DNA of 64,000 bases from JASLEW01 sp963732005 (GTDB lineage: Bacteria; Acidobacteriota; Thermoanaerobaculia; Multivoradales; UBA5704): assembly GCA_963732005.1 (NCBI GenBank), contig CAVSXT010000005.1, positions 1,178,001 through 1,242,000 on the forward strand, read 5' to 3'. The notes under the pieces were generated by a model, which had not been told where the DNA came from, did not search any database, and was given only the letters and a program-made list of their open reading frames with translations. A program made the position numbers and the translations under genes. Of the stretch, positions 29,766-41,259 are shown piece by piece (the first letter of the stretch is position 1; the number at the start of each line of letters is the position of its first letter).

Positions 29766-30166
29766 TCCTCACTCTCCCGAAGCGCCTCCCTACGGCGGTC
29801 CGCGATCAGGTCGTCGGCAAGGCTTCTTCCTGGGGCAACATCGCGGAAGTGGCCCATGGCCTGGTTGACCACCTGCTTCAGGCTGATCATTACGACCGTG
29901 CCATCCCGCTGGGCCCTGAGCACCAAGTAATCCCCTTCCTTGACCCCGAGACGCTCGCTGACGGCAGCCGGTAGCACGACTCTGCCGCCGGATTCGAAGG
30001 CGACCCGAAAGATGTCGTCGGCGTTTCCGGTGCTCGGCTGGCGGTCGTCCTCGGCGTCATGAGGCTCGATCGGTTTGGGCATTCCGGCATCGTACCAGGG
30101 GTCGGGCTCACCAATGGCGAGCGCGACCTCGGCGCTGGGTGGGTACGGCCTACCAGGTTGGAGCAT
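29762..30166 (-). CDS. AbrB/MazE-type antitoxin
   Basis: The 134-residue protein contains a SpoVT-AbrB swapped-hairpin DNA-binding domain at about residues 58-95 (GRVVLPAAVSERLGVKEGDY), followed by a helical toxin-binding tail (NQAMGHFRDVAPGRSLADDL). The start at 30166 is supported by AAAGGAGGGG just upstream; the longer-than-usual N-terminal stretch is Pro- and acid-rich. A near-perfect promoter (30193-30221) drives it, and the pair is divergent from an XRE regulator. AbrB-type antitoxins usually repress their own operon. Confidence 0.85.
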   Translation of the reverse strand: MLQPGRPYPPSAEVALAIGEPDPWYDAGMPKPIEPHDAEDDRQPSTGNADDIFRVAFESGGRVVLPAAVSERLGVKEGDYLVLRAQRDGTVVMISLKQVVNQAMGHFRDVAPGRSLADDLIADRRREALRESEE

Positions 30167-30192
30167 CGGACCCCTCCTTTCGGGTTCGAGCG

Positions 30193-30221
30193 ATCCTAGA
30201 ACACTGACGGGATGTTGTCAA
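30193..30221 (-). promoter_or_regulatory. Sigma70-type promoter of the toxin-antitoxin operon
   Basis: On the minus strand TTGACA (30221-30216) and TAGGAT (30198-30193) are separated by 17 bases, and the antitoxin ribosome site follows about 20 bases later. Confidence 0.85.
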
Positions 30222-30236
30222 CGCTTTTTTTCCTAT

Positions 30237-30253
30237 ATCAGATACGATCTGAT
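30237..30253. promoter_or_regulatory. Operator: inverted repeat ATCAGAT-ACG-ATCTGAT
   Basis: This perfect 7-base inverted repeat with a 3-base centre lies between the divergent toxin-antitoxin promoter and the XRE gene. Its size and symmetry fit an XRE dimer or an AbrB antitoxin site, and it is placed to control both directions. Confidence 0.7.
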
Positions 30254-30275
30254 GCCTTAAGGAGATAAATCGGGC

Positions 30276-30281
30276 TAAGAT
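30276..30281 (+). promoter_or_regulatory. -10 element TAAGAT, leaderless start for the XRE gene
   Basis: TAAGAT ends seven bases before the ATG at 30289 and no Shine-Dalgarno lies between. The GGAGA at 30260-30264 would be upstream of the transcript start. Confidence 0.5.
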
Positions 30282-30288
30282 ATGCGCT

Positions 30289-30747
30289 ATGCCGGCCGGC
30301 GAGATGAGCGTGGCTCTGGCGGTGTTGCGGGTGGTTCGCGGCTGGAATCAGGATGACCTGGCCAAGGCTTCGGGCGTCCGCAACAGCGCCGTTTCCGACT
30401 ACGAGCGAGGGCGCAAGGTGCCGGAGCTGAGGACTCTGGAGCGGCTGGTGTCGGCCATGGGGTATCCGCTTGCTGCCATCGACCAGGTCAGGATGTTCAT
30501 CGAGGCGTTGCGGTCGGGCAACCGGCTTTTCGATTCAACCCTGCTGATGCCTCCGGCGGTGGAGCGTTTCGGGGACGGCCAGACGCAGACGCCAAGAGCC
30601 CCGGCGCCGCTGCAGTGGGAGGTCGAGCAGGTCTCCGCCGAGGTGGGGCGCGCGGTATCCCGGATGATCCGGGTGATGTTCGCGCTGACCGCGGCCGCCC
30701 ACGTCGAGGTGGCGGAAACCAGCCCACAGGCTCAAGGTCGAGGCTAG
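30289..30747 (+). CDS. XRE-family regulator divergent from the toxin-antitoxin pair
   Basis: The 152-residue protein has a Cro/C1 helix-turn-helix at about residues 8-65 (GWNQDDLAKASGVRNSAVSDYERGRKVP). The remainder is a helical segment (AALRSGNRLFDS and VGRAVSRMIRVMFALTAAAHVEVA) that may mediate dimerisation or ligand sensing. It is transcribed away from the AbrB/PIN pair, with the ATCAGAT/ATCTGAT operator between them, so it may repress the pair, itself, or both. Confidence 0.8.
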   Translation: MPAGEMSVALAVLRVVRGWNQDDLAKASGVRNSAVSDYERGRKVPELRTLERLVSAMGYPLAAIDQVRMFIEALRSGNRLFDSTLLMPPAVERFGDGQTQTPRAPAPLQWEVEQVSAEVGRAVSRMIRVMFALTAAAHVEVAETSPQAQGRG

Positions 30748-30835
30748 CGTACGGCCGGCCCGGATCAGCCGCAGAGCCGAGCCCCAACCGACCCTGGGAA
30801 GCTGGTCTTGGTCGGCGGCGCCTGGGAGCTTGGTG

Positions 30836-31069
30836 CTACCCCTCGCCCGGGTCCTTCGGGCGGCCGGCGAGGGCGAGGACGAGCACTTCTAAGATCTCCT
30901 TGAGCTCGACCGTGTAGGTGGCGAGGTCGCGCAACGCCAGCTCCAGATGGTCGGGCGACGGCCGCATCAGCGAGCCGCCGGCGCGCGGCTTGACCTTGTG
31001 GGTGAGGCGGTCGTCGAGGCTCTGCAGCCTCTGGTAAGCGTCTCTCAGCCGCTGTGCGTCCATGGTCAT
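30836..31069 (-). CDS. Small helical protein downstream of cytochrome genes
   Basis: The 77-residue product (start ATG 31069, or 31063) is predicted to be almost all helix: DAQRLRDAYQRLQSLDDRLTH, then DHLELALRDLATYTVELKEILEVLV. It has no signal peptide, Cys or membrane segment. The ATG overlaps the upstream cytochrome stop (ATGA), so it is the last gene of the SDR-cytochrome operon. The family is unknown to me; a four-helix or coiled-coil partner protein is plausible. Confidence 0.6.
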   Translation of the reverse strand: MTMDAQRLRDAYQRLQSLDDRLTHKVKPRAGGSLMRPSPDHLELALRDLATYTVELKEILEVLVLALAGRPKDPGEG

Positions 31070-31509
31070 CGTCCCGCCTTCCCCTGCGGCAGCCGCAGGA
31101 CATAGTCGACCAGGCCCTCCATATCGGCGTTTTCCAGGCGGTGGCCAAAGCCCGGCATCGCGCCATAGCCCTCGTCGATCCGCCGGTAGATCAACCCCCG
31201 GCCGCGGGCGCCGGCGCGCGCCAGCGGCGAGGCGGTGAGGTCGAGATTGGGATGGAGGCCGAGTGAGCGGCGGTCGCCCCTGCCGTCGGCGCCGTGGCAA
31301 CGGGCGCATTGCGTGCGGTAGAGGCCCGCCGCATCGTGACCGGGCCCGGCACAACCCGCCAGCACCGGCGCCAGGAGCAGCGCCAGCAGCAGTGTCAGCA
31401 GTGCGGGCAGTGTCAGCAGCGCCGGCAGTGCCGGCAGTGCCGGCAGCGTTGGCGACGCCGGCGCGGCCGGTCCCGCCGGGTGCCGCTCGACGGGCTTCAC
31501 GGCCTTCAC
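31066..31509 (-). CDS. Lipoprotein c-type cytochrome
   Basis: The 147-residue protein has a long hydrophobic N-terminus made of LPALPALLT-type repeats that ends in a lipobox (APVLAGC). The mature part carries one haem-binding motif CARCH and the distal-ligand Met region GYGAMPGFGHRL, the mono-haem class I cytochrome c pattern. It should act as a membrane-tethered electron carrier in the periplasm. Both ends overlap neighbouring genes by four bases. Some of the N-terminal repeats may be extra copies. Confidence 0.85.
   Translation of the reverse strand: MKAVKPVERHPAGPAAPASPTLPALPALPALLTLPALLTLLLALLLAPVLAGCAGPGHDAAGLYRTQCARCHGADGRGDRRSLGLHPNLDLTASPLARAGARGRGLIYRRIDEGYGAMPGFGHRLENADMEGLVDYVLRLPQGKAGR
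31385..31450. repeat. 9-base tandem repeats in the cytochrome signal peptide
   Basis: GCCGGCAGT-like units repeat in frame and, read on the minus strand, encode repeated LPA/LLT triplets that make up the hydrophobic core of the lipoprotein signal. Confidence 0.65.
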
Positions 31510-31937
31510 GGCGAGGCGGTTCCGGCCTGCCGGTGCAGCACCCGGAGATAGCCGACCAGGGCCTGGATCTGCTGATCGCCGAGCTTCTCCTGGAAGGCCG
31601 GCATCAGGCCGAACGACCCCTCGCGGATGGCGGTGGCGATCGAGGCGTCGTCGCCGCCGAACTTCCAGACGTCATCCGTCAGGTCGGCATAGGGCTGGCC
31701 CATCTCGCGGGCGGTGTTGCCGCGGCCGTCGACGCCGTGGCAATCGGCGCAGTTGTCGAGATACAGCCGTTCGCCCGGCGAGCGGTGCGGGAAGATCTTG
31801 TCGCAGCCGCCGAACATGGCGAGCGCGCCGGCGATCAGGGCGAGCACGCCGGCGCGGCGGACGGCGGCGGCCGCGCCGCCCGCGGTCCGCGATCGTCGGT
31901 TGGCGCCAAGGACCGCCGGGGCCGCCGAGCCCGTCAT
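31506..31937 (-). CDS. Lipoprotein c-type cytochrome
   Basis: The 143-residue protein has a basic N-terminus, a hydrophobic core and a lipobox-like AMFGGC. One haem motif CADCH follows, with a downstream SFGLMPAFQEKL segment providing the Met ligand. It is similar in plan to the next cytochrome, which suggests a duplication in the operon. The start ATG 31937 overlaps the SDR stop, and the stop overlaps the next start, so all four genes are translationally coupled. Confidence 0.85.
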   Translation of the reverse strand: MTGSAAPAVLGANRRSRTAGGAAAAVRRAGVLALIAGALAMFGGCDKIFPHRSPGERLYLDNCADCHGVDGRGNTAREMGQPYADLTDDVWKFGGDDASIATAIREGSFGLMPAFQEKLGDQQIQALVGYLRVLHRQAGTASP

Positions 31938-32722
31938 GAGGTGCGGCCCTTTTCCGGCACCGGCTGCCGGTTCACGTGATGGGCGGTGGCCTGGTCGCGA
32001 GGCCGCACCACGATCTCGTCGATGTCGACGTGGCTGGGACGGGTGGCCGCCCAGACCACGCAATCGGCGACGTCCTCGCCGGTCAGCGGTTGCAGGCCGC
32101 GATAGACGCCGCGCGCGCGCTCCTCGTCGCCGCCGAATCGCACCAGGGAGAACTCGGTCTCGACCAGGCCGGGGTCGATCTCGGTGACCCGCACCGGCTT
32201 GCCCAGCAGCTCGAGCCGCAGCGTGCGGCTGATCGCCCGCACCGCATGCTTGACGCTGGTGTAGCCGGCGCCGCCGGCATAGGTCTCGAAGCCGGCGATC
32301 GAACCCAGGTTGACGACGTGGCCGTCGCCCGAGGCGAGCAGCGCCGGCAGCAGGGCGCGGGTCATGCTCATCAAGCCGAGCACGTTGACCTCCCACATGA
32401 TGCGCCAGTCGTCGTCCTTCGCTTCCGCGATCGGCTCCAGCCCGTGAGCGCCGCCGGCATTGTTGACCAGCAGATGCACCAGCGGCACCTGGGCGGCGAA
32501 AGCGGCCACGCTCGCCGGGTCGGCCACGTCCAGGTGGAACGCCGCGGCGCTCCCCGCAGCGCGGTCGATCTCGTCCGCGAGCTGGCGCAGCCGGTCGAGC
32601 CGCCGGGCGCCCAGCACCACCCGGAAACCGGACGCGGCCAGCGCGCGCGCCGTCGCCGCGCCGATGCCGGAGCTCGCCCCCGTCACCACCGCGATCTTGC
32701 CCGTCTGCGGAGCTTCCCCCAT
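31934..32722 (-). CDS. Short-chain dehydrogenase/reductase (SDR)
   Basis: The 262-residue protein has the classical SDR signature: TGASSGIG for the dinucleotide, LLVNNAGG, the catalytic Ser in LGSIAGFE, and YTSVKHA with the Tyr/Lys pair. The RR after the second strand (VVLGARRLDRL) suggests NADP preference. It is closest in style to the YdfG/serine 3-dehydrogenase group, but the substrate is not clear. AAGGAGA precedes the ATG. Coupling with two lipoprotein cytochromes raises the idea of a shared redox pathway, though the SDR is cytoplasmic. Confidence 0.85.
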   Translation of the reverse strand: MGEAPQTGKIAVVTGASSGIGAATARALAASGFRVVLGARRLDRLRQLADEIDRAAGSAAAFHLDVADPASVAAFAAQVPLVHLLVNNAGGAHGLEPIAEAKDDDWRIMWEVNVLGLMSMTRALLPALLASGDGHVVNLGSIAGFETYAGGAGYTSVKHAVRAISRTLRLELLGKPVRVTEIDPGLVETEFSLVRFGGDEERARGVYRGLQPLTGEDVADCVVWAATRPSHVDIDEIVVRPRDQATAHHVNRQPVPEKGRTS

Positions 32723-32770
32723 GCCCTGGTCTCCTTTTGCCCCCCACCCCTGCGATGGGGAATCTCGTCT

Positions 32771-33487
32771 TCAATCTTCGGCGGACCGTCCCAAATCTTC
32801 CGCGGACGGACAGAGCCCGGCGACCACGCAGCCCGCACAGCGCGGCCGGCGGGCCTGGCAGACCTGGCGCCCGTGGGCGATCAGCAGGTTGGACCAGCGA
32901 GCCCAGTCGCTCTGCGGCACCAGCGGCATGAGATCGCGCTCGATCTTTTCGGGATCGGTTTCGGCGGTCAACCCCAGCCGCCGCGACAGTCGCTGCACAT
33001 GGGTATCGACGACCACCCCGACGTTGATCCCGAAGCCGTTGCCCAGCACCACGTTGGCCGTCTTGCGGCCGACTCCCGGCAGGCGCCGCAGCTGCTCCAT
33101 GGTCGCCGGCACCTCGCCGCCGTGCTCGGTCATCAGCGCCTGTCCGAGACCGAGCAGGGAGCGCGCCTTGTTGCGGTAGAAGCCGGTGGTGCGGACCAGC
33201 TCCTCGAGCTCGCCAAGGGTCGCCCCCGCCAGCTCGCGCGGTGAGGGAAAACGGGCGAACAGCGCCGGCGTCACCTCGTTGACCCGCTTGTCGGTGCACT
33301 GCGCCGAGAGGACGGTGGCGACCAGCAGCTCATAGGGGTTGTGGTGCGCCAGCGCGGTGTGGCTGTCGGGGTATTCGCGGCGCAACCGCTCCAGGATCTC
33401 GACGGTGCGCTGACGCCGCGCCCTCGCCGATTCGCGGCGCGCCTGTGCCGGCGTGATCCCCGGGCGCGGCTGGCGGGCGGCGGCCAT
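32771..33487 (-). CDS. nth: Endonuclease III, DNA glycosylase/AP lyase
   Basis: The 238-residue enzyme removes oxidised pyrimidines from DNA. It has the helix-hairpin-helix LPGVGRKTANVV with catalytic K142, the essential D161 (VVDTHV), and the 4Fe-4S cluster cysteines C210, C217, C220 and C226 in the C-x6-C-x2-C-x5-C spacing. An N-terminal extension of about 25 basic residues precedes the core. It lies six bases after the holin-like gene on the same strand. Confidence 0.95.
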   Translation of the reverse strand: MAAARQPRPGITPAQARRESARARRQRTVEILERLRREYPDSHTALAHHNPYELLVATVLSAQCTDKRVNEVTPALFARFPSPRELAGATLGELEELVRTTGFYRNKARSLLGLGQALMTEHGGEVPATMEQLRRLPGVGRKTANVVLGNGFGINVGVVVDTHVQRLSRRLGLTAETDPEKIERDLMPLVPQSDWARWSNLLIAHGRQVCQARRPRCAGCVVAGLCPSAEDLGRSAED

Positions 33488-33493
33488 CTCCGC

Positions 33494-33838
33494 TCAGGCC
33501 TTGGCGAAGGCGCGCACCGCCCAATTGAACAACGCGATCACCAGGCCGCCGACGATCGCCGGGCCGCAGCCCGTGACCTGCAGGTGGTGCGGCATCAACC
33601 AGGCGGCGAGGTAGAGCACCAGGCCGTTGATCACCAGGAAGAAGAGCCCCAGCGACAGCACGATCAACGGCAGCGAGAAGAAGGTGAGGAGCGGCTTCAC
33701 CAGCAGGTTCAGCAGGCCGAGCACCAGCCCGGCGAGCAGCAACCACTCGATCCCACCGGTGTAGTGGATGCCGGGCACCAGGGTGGCCGCCAACCACAGC
33801 GCCAGCGCGTTCAACAACACCTGCAGCAGGGCGCGCAT
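33494..33838 (-). CDS. Small four-TM membrane protein of the phage-holin-like family
   Basis: The 114-residue protein has four hydrophobic segments with the conserved WLAATLVPGIHY and LGLLNLLVKPLLTFFSLPL blocks of the chromosomal holin-like family (PF04020 type). These proteins are common housekeeping-type membrane proteins and are not evidence of a prophage. GGAGAGGAGGGGAGG lies just before the ATG. Between yqgE/algH and nth it is probably cotranscribed with both. Confidence 0.85.
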   Translation of the reverse strand: MRALLQVLLNALALWLAATLVPGIHYTGGIEWLLLAGLVLGLLNLLVKPLLTFFSLPLIVLSLGLFFLVINGLVLYLAAWLMPHHLQVTGCGPAIVGGLVIALFNWAVRAFAKA

Positions 33839-33868
33839 CGACCTCCCCTCCTCTCCAGGTCCAGGCCC

Positions 33869-34567
33869 TCAGTTCGCGGTCTCTTCGCCGTTGCCGCCGC
33901 TCGGCGTCCACGAGGGGAGCGCCGCCGGATCGACGCCCACCGACCCGAGCGCCGCCGCCCACAGTTTCTCGGGGTCGGGCGCGAAGATCAGGTCGCCGCG
34001 GGCGGGGGCGGTAAGCCAATCGTTGCGCAGGATCTCGTCGATGAGCTGCCCGGAGCCCCATCCGGCATAGCCCAGGAACAGCCGGAAGCGCTCGGGAGGC
34101 GCCTCGGCGAGGCGCGACAGGTCGCCCACGTGCTGCGTCAGGAAGACGCCGGTCAGCACCTCGGTGGCGGCCTCGCCAAGGGGGCCGTCGCCGCCCTCGC
34201 CGGAGGTGGCCGCGGCGCCCGCGGCGCGGCCGGCGCCGACCTCACCACCCGGTACCTGGACCGCTCCTACGGCGGTCTCGCCGGATGCCGCGCCGGACGC
34301 CGCGCCGAAGAGTACGGTGCCGAGATTGGGCTGCACCGGGCCGCCGAAGTAGGCCACCGCGTCCTCGCGGCCCTGCCAGCTCACCTCCATCCCCTTGAGG
34401 ATCTCGTCGACCTTGATCCCGGTGGGGCGGTTGACGATGAAGCCCAGGCTGCCCTCCTCCTCGTGGCGGACCAGCAGCACCACGCTGCGGTGGAAGAAGG
34501 GGTCGAGCACCTGCGGCATGGCGAGCAGCAGCACCGGGGGCGACAGGGTCGCCGAAACGTCGGCCAT
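33869..34567 (-). CDS. YqgE/AlgH family protein
   Basis: The 232-residue protein has the family landmarks LLLAMPQVLDPFFHRSVVLLVRHEEEGSLGFIVNRPTG, read in pieces, plus FLGYAGWGSGQLIDEI near the end. The role of the family is not settled; AlgH has been linked to alginate regulation. An Ala/Gly-rich insert of about 45 residues (roughly 34150-34300) splits the conserved core, which is normally about 185 residues long. TAAGAT lies six bases before the ATG with no ribosome site, so a leaderless message is likely. Confidence 0.9.
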   Translation of the reverse strand: MADVSATLSPPVLLLAMPQVLDPFFHRSVVLLVRHEEEGSLGFIVNRPTGIKVDEILKGMEVSWQGREDAVAYFGGPVQPNLGTVLFGAASGAASGETAVGAVQVPGGEVGAGRAAGAAATSGEGGDGPLGEAATEVLTGVFLTQHVGDLSRLAEAPPERFRLFLGYAGWGSGQLIDEILRNDWLTAPARGDLIFAPDPEKLWAAALGSVGVDPAALPSWTPSGGNGEETAN

Positions 34568-34573
34568 GGCGCC

Positions 34574-34579
34574 ATCTTA
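34574..34579 (-). promoter_or_regulatory. -10 element TAAGAT, leaderless start for yqgE/algH
   Basis: On the minus strand TAAGAT is followed by GGCGCC and then the ATG at 34567, so transcription would begin at the start codon. Confidence 0.5.
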
Positions 34580-34671
34580 ACAGCCCCGCCGCTCGCCGCC
34601 GGTCGGCCGCGCGAGGCGGCTGTTCGGGCCGTTCCCGAGCTGGTATTGTCGCCAGGGAGGTATACGAGGGT

Positions 34672-37581
<2,910 letters not shown>

Positions 37582-37612
37582 TCGCAACCTGGCAGGCTGC
37601 TTGCTCACCAGA

Positions 37613-37640
37613 GAGGCGACGCGCATGAGCGCGTCGCCTC
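37613..37640 (+). promoter_or_regulatory. Perfect 12-base hairpin between acnA and the next gene
   Basis: GAGGCGACGCGC, loop ATGA, GCGCGTCGCCTC. There is no T-tract; AAGGAG for the next ATG begins four bases after the stem. It may limit read-through, protect the acnA message end, or tune translation of the downstream gene. Confidence 0.7.
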
Positions 37641-37654
37641 GACAAGGAGATCCC

Positions 37655-38092
37655 ATGGAGCTCAGGCATCGATCCCTCCCTCTCACCCTGCTGCTCGCGG
37701 CGCTGGTCTGCGGCGCCCTGCTGGTGGCACCGGCGGCGCCCGCGGCGGCGCAGCCCGGCGCCAACCTGAACGTCGCGCACTCCGACGGTTACGTGACGAT
37801 CAGCCCCGACGGCAGCTGCGTCGTGCTGAAGACCCACGACGGCTCGTTGCTGGCCCTGTCCGGCCGCTGGCGGGGCCTGCGGGCCAACGACCACGTGCGA
37901 ATCGAAGGGCGGCTGGTGCCCGAGAACCGCTGCGGCGCTCCGGGCGGCTTCGAGGTCACCCTGGTGCAGGCCATCTGGGCCGACGACCGGCACAAGACCA
38001 CCTATTACGACTACACCAAGGACGGCGAGTTCCGGACCTGGGTGCAGCGCAATCGTCCCGGCGACTGGGACCGGGGCCACGAGCGGCACTGA
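37655..38092 (+). CDS. Small secreted protein, possible OB-like fold
   Basis: The 145-residue product begins MELRHRSLPLTLLLAALVCG, a Sec signal cut near PAAAQ; AAGGAG sits six bases before the ATG at 37655. The mature part contains GSCVVLKTHDGSLLALSG, WRGLRANDHVRIEGRLV and two cysteines that could pair. The short strands with a DHVRIEGR turn suggest an OB-like barrel similar to small DUF5818-type proteins, but this is a weak assignment. No enzymatic motif is visible. Confidence 0.6.
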   Translation: MELRHRSLPLTLLLAALVCGALLVAPAAPAAAQPGANLNVAHSDGYVTISPDGSCVVLKTHDGSLLALSGRWRGLRANDHVRIEGRLVPENRCGAPGGFEVTLVQAIWADDRHKTTYYDYTKDGEFRTWVQRNRPGDWDRGHERH

Positions 38093-38184
38093 GGACAGAG
38101 CTGCTTCGAGGTCGCTCGCAGCGCGTCGATGACTCGCGCCCGGCTGACGCCGTGACGGCACTCTTCTGATACCGTAGCGGCGCC

Positions 38185-39072
38185 ATGACGTCAGCCGCCA
38201 CCACGGCGCCGCCGGCCGGCGCGCTCACCACCGTCCGCATCGCCCACAGCCCCGACTCCGACGACGCTTTCATGTTCTACGCCCTGACCCAGGGGCGGCT
38301 CGACGTCTCCGGGCTGGCGGTCGAGCACGTGCTGCGCGACATCGAGAGCCTCAACCAGGCCGCTTTCGCCGGCACCTACGAGATCACGGCGCTGTCGTTC
38401 CACGGCTACGCCCACCTCGCGGACCGCTACCAGCTGATGCCGTCGGGCGCCAGCTTCGGCGACGGCTACGGCCCGATCGTGGTCTGCCGCCAGGACGCGC
38501 CGGCGCTCGGCCGCGACGACCTGGCGGGGATGGTGGTGGCGATCCCGGGTGAGCTCACCACCGCCCACCTGGCGCTGCGCCTCTGGCAGCCGGCGGTGGC
38601 GGTGCGGGTGGTGCCGTTCGACCGCATCCTGGACGTGGTGGCGGCGGGCGAGGCGACGGCGGGAGTGGTGATCCACGAAGGCCAGCTCACCTACGCCGAG
38701 CAGGGGCTGCGCGCCCTGGTGGACCTCGGCGCCTGGTGGAAGGAGGACACCGGGCTGCCGCTGCCGCTCGGCGGCAACGGCATCCGGCGCGACCTCGACC
38801 CGGCGCTCAAGCAGCGGCTGTGCCGCCTGCTGTCGGCGAGCATCGCCTACGGCCTGGACCACCGTGGCGAGGCGCTGTCCTATGCCGTGCGCTACGCCCG
38901 CGGGCTGGAGGACGATGCGGAGCGCTCCGACCGCTTCGTCGGCATGTACGTCAACGATTGGACCCGTGATTACGGCGAGGCGGGCCGCCGCGCCGTCCAG
39001 CTGCTGCTCGACCGCGGCTTCGCGGCGGGCCTGCTGGCGCGCCGGGTCGAGGCCGAGTTCCTTGCCACCTGA
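38185..39072 (+). CDS. mqnD: 1,4-dihydroxy-6-naphthoate synthase (futalosine menaquinone pathway)
   Basis: The 295-residue enzyme matches the MqnD branch of the MqnA/MqnD periplasmic-binding-like fold: IAHSPDSDDAFMFYAL at the substrate end, ALSFHGYAHLADRY, and VVIHEGQLTYAEQGL with the catalytic His. It converts cyclic dehypoxanthine futalosine to 1,4-dihydroxy-6-naphthoate, so the host makes menaquinone by the futalosine route. TACCGT lies nine bases before the ATG, so the message may be leaderless. Its 3' end overlaps the HAD gene. Confidence 0.9.
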   Translation: MTSAATTAPPAGALTTVRIAHSPDSDDAFMFYALTQGRLDVSGLAVEHVLRDIESLNQAAFAGTYEITALSFHGYAHLADRYQLMPSGASFGDGYGPIVVCRQDAPALGRDDLAGMVVAIPGELTTAHLALRLWQPAVAVRVVPFDRILDVVAAGEATAGVVIHEGQLTYAEQGLRALVDLGAWWKEDTGLPLPLGGNGIRRDLDPALKQRLCRLLSASIAYGLDHRGEALSYAVRYARGLEDDAERSDRFVGMYVNDWTRDYGEAGRRAVQLLLDRGFAAGLLARRVEAEFLAT

Positions 39073-39856
39073 GCCGCCGCCGGCTCCGGAACCGTTGGCT
39101 TCCGAGACGCCGCCGCGCGGCATCGTCTTCGACCTCGACGGCACCCTGATCGATTCGGGCCGCGACATCGCGGCGGCGGTCAACGCCATGCGCGCCGAGC
39201 GCAGCCTGCCGCCGCTGGCGGTCGCCGAGGTAAGCAAGATGGTCGGCGAGGGGGCCAGGATGCTGGTCCGGCGCGCCCTGCCCGCGGGCACCGGCGGCGA
39301 GGCGTTCAAGGCGGCGGTGGCCAGCTATCTCGCTCACTATGGCGAGGTCTGCCTGGACAACACGCGGCCCTACCCGGGTGTCGCCGGCATGCTGGCGGCG
39401 CTGGCGCTGAGCTTTCCGCTGGCGGTGCTCAGCAACAAGGGCGAAGCGATCTCGCGCCGCATCCTCAAGCAGCTGGGCCTGGACCGCTACCTGCGCGAGG
39501 TGGTAGGCGGCGATACCCTGCCGACCCGCAAGCCGAATCCCGGCGGCCTCTACCTGCTGGCGGACCGGCTCGGAGCTCAGGCGTCGCGGCTGCTGCTGGT
39601 GGGGGACAGCTGGGTCGACGCGGACACGGCGCAGGCCGCCGGCTGCGCGTTCGCAATGGCGCTCTGGGGCGGTGCGGCGGCGCCTGGCGACGCGGGCGCG
39701 ACCCGCAGCTGGCGCTTGGCGCGCCCACGCGATCTACCGGCGGCGCTGGGTCTGGCTGAGAACGGCGAGAACGGTGAGCGTGGCGAGCACGGCGAAGGTG
39801 GCGAGAGCGGCGAGCACGGCGACGGCGGCGAGGTCGGCGACGGCGATCGTGCATGA
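39062..39856 (+). CDS. HAD-superfamily phosphatase (phosphoglycolate phosphatase-like)
   Basis: The 264-residue protein has the HAD motifs IVFDLDGTLIDSG (nucleophile Asp), AVLSNKGEAI (motif II), the Lys in LPTRKPNPGG and LLVGDSWVDADTA (motif IV), with a helical cap between, as in Gph and PpaX. The start is probably TTG 39062, inside mqnD, or TTG 39095; neither has a strong ribosome site. The last 30 residues are a low-complexity tail of NGE/HGE/GGE triplets from 9-base repeats. Its neighbour mqnD suggests, weakly, a metabolic or damage-control phosphatase. Confidence 0.85.
   Translation: MPPEPPPAPEPLASETPPRGIVFDLDGTLIDSGRDIAAAVNAMRAERSLPPLAVAEVSKMVGEGARMLVRRALPAGTGGEAFKAAVASYLAHYGEVCLDNTRPYPGVAGMLAALALSFPLAVLSNKGEAISRRILKQLGLDRYLREVVGGDTLPTRKPNPGGLYLLADRLGAQASRLLLVGDSWVDADTAQAAGCAFAMALWGGAAAPGDAGATRSWRLARPRDLPAALGLAENGENGERGEHGEGGESGEHGDGGEVGDGDRA
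39758..39852. repeat. 9-base tandem repeat at the 3' end of the HAD gene
   Basis: About ten in-frame copies of a GGCGAGNNC-like unit encode alternating GE/GD triplets with H, N or S. The repeat ends at the stop codon. Confidence 0.75.
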
Positions 39857-39937
39857 TAGCTTCTGCTGTCGGTGGAGCGCGCCCGGCCGCGGCCTCGCCC
39901 GGTGGCTCGCCCCAGTCCCCTGACGGAGGAAACGCGC

Positions 39938-41176
<1,239 letters not shown>

Positions 41177-41259
41177 GCCGGCCGGCCGCCTCGGCCCCTG
41201 CCCTCCCGGCCCCCCGGCAAATCACCGCAACCCGTTTTCGACCCAGTGGAGAGCTCGCG

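Noticed and set aside
33494..33838. Prophage remnant suggested by a holin-like protein
   Set aside because: The protein belongs to a chromosomal holin-like family and there are no other phage genes.
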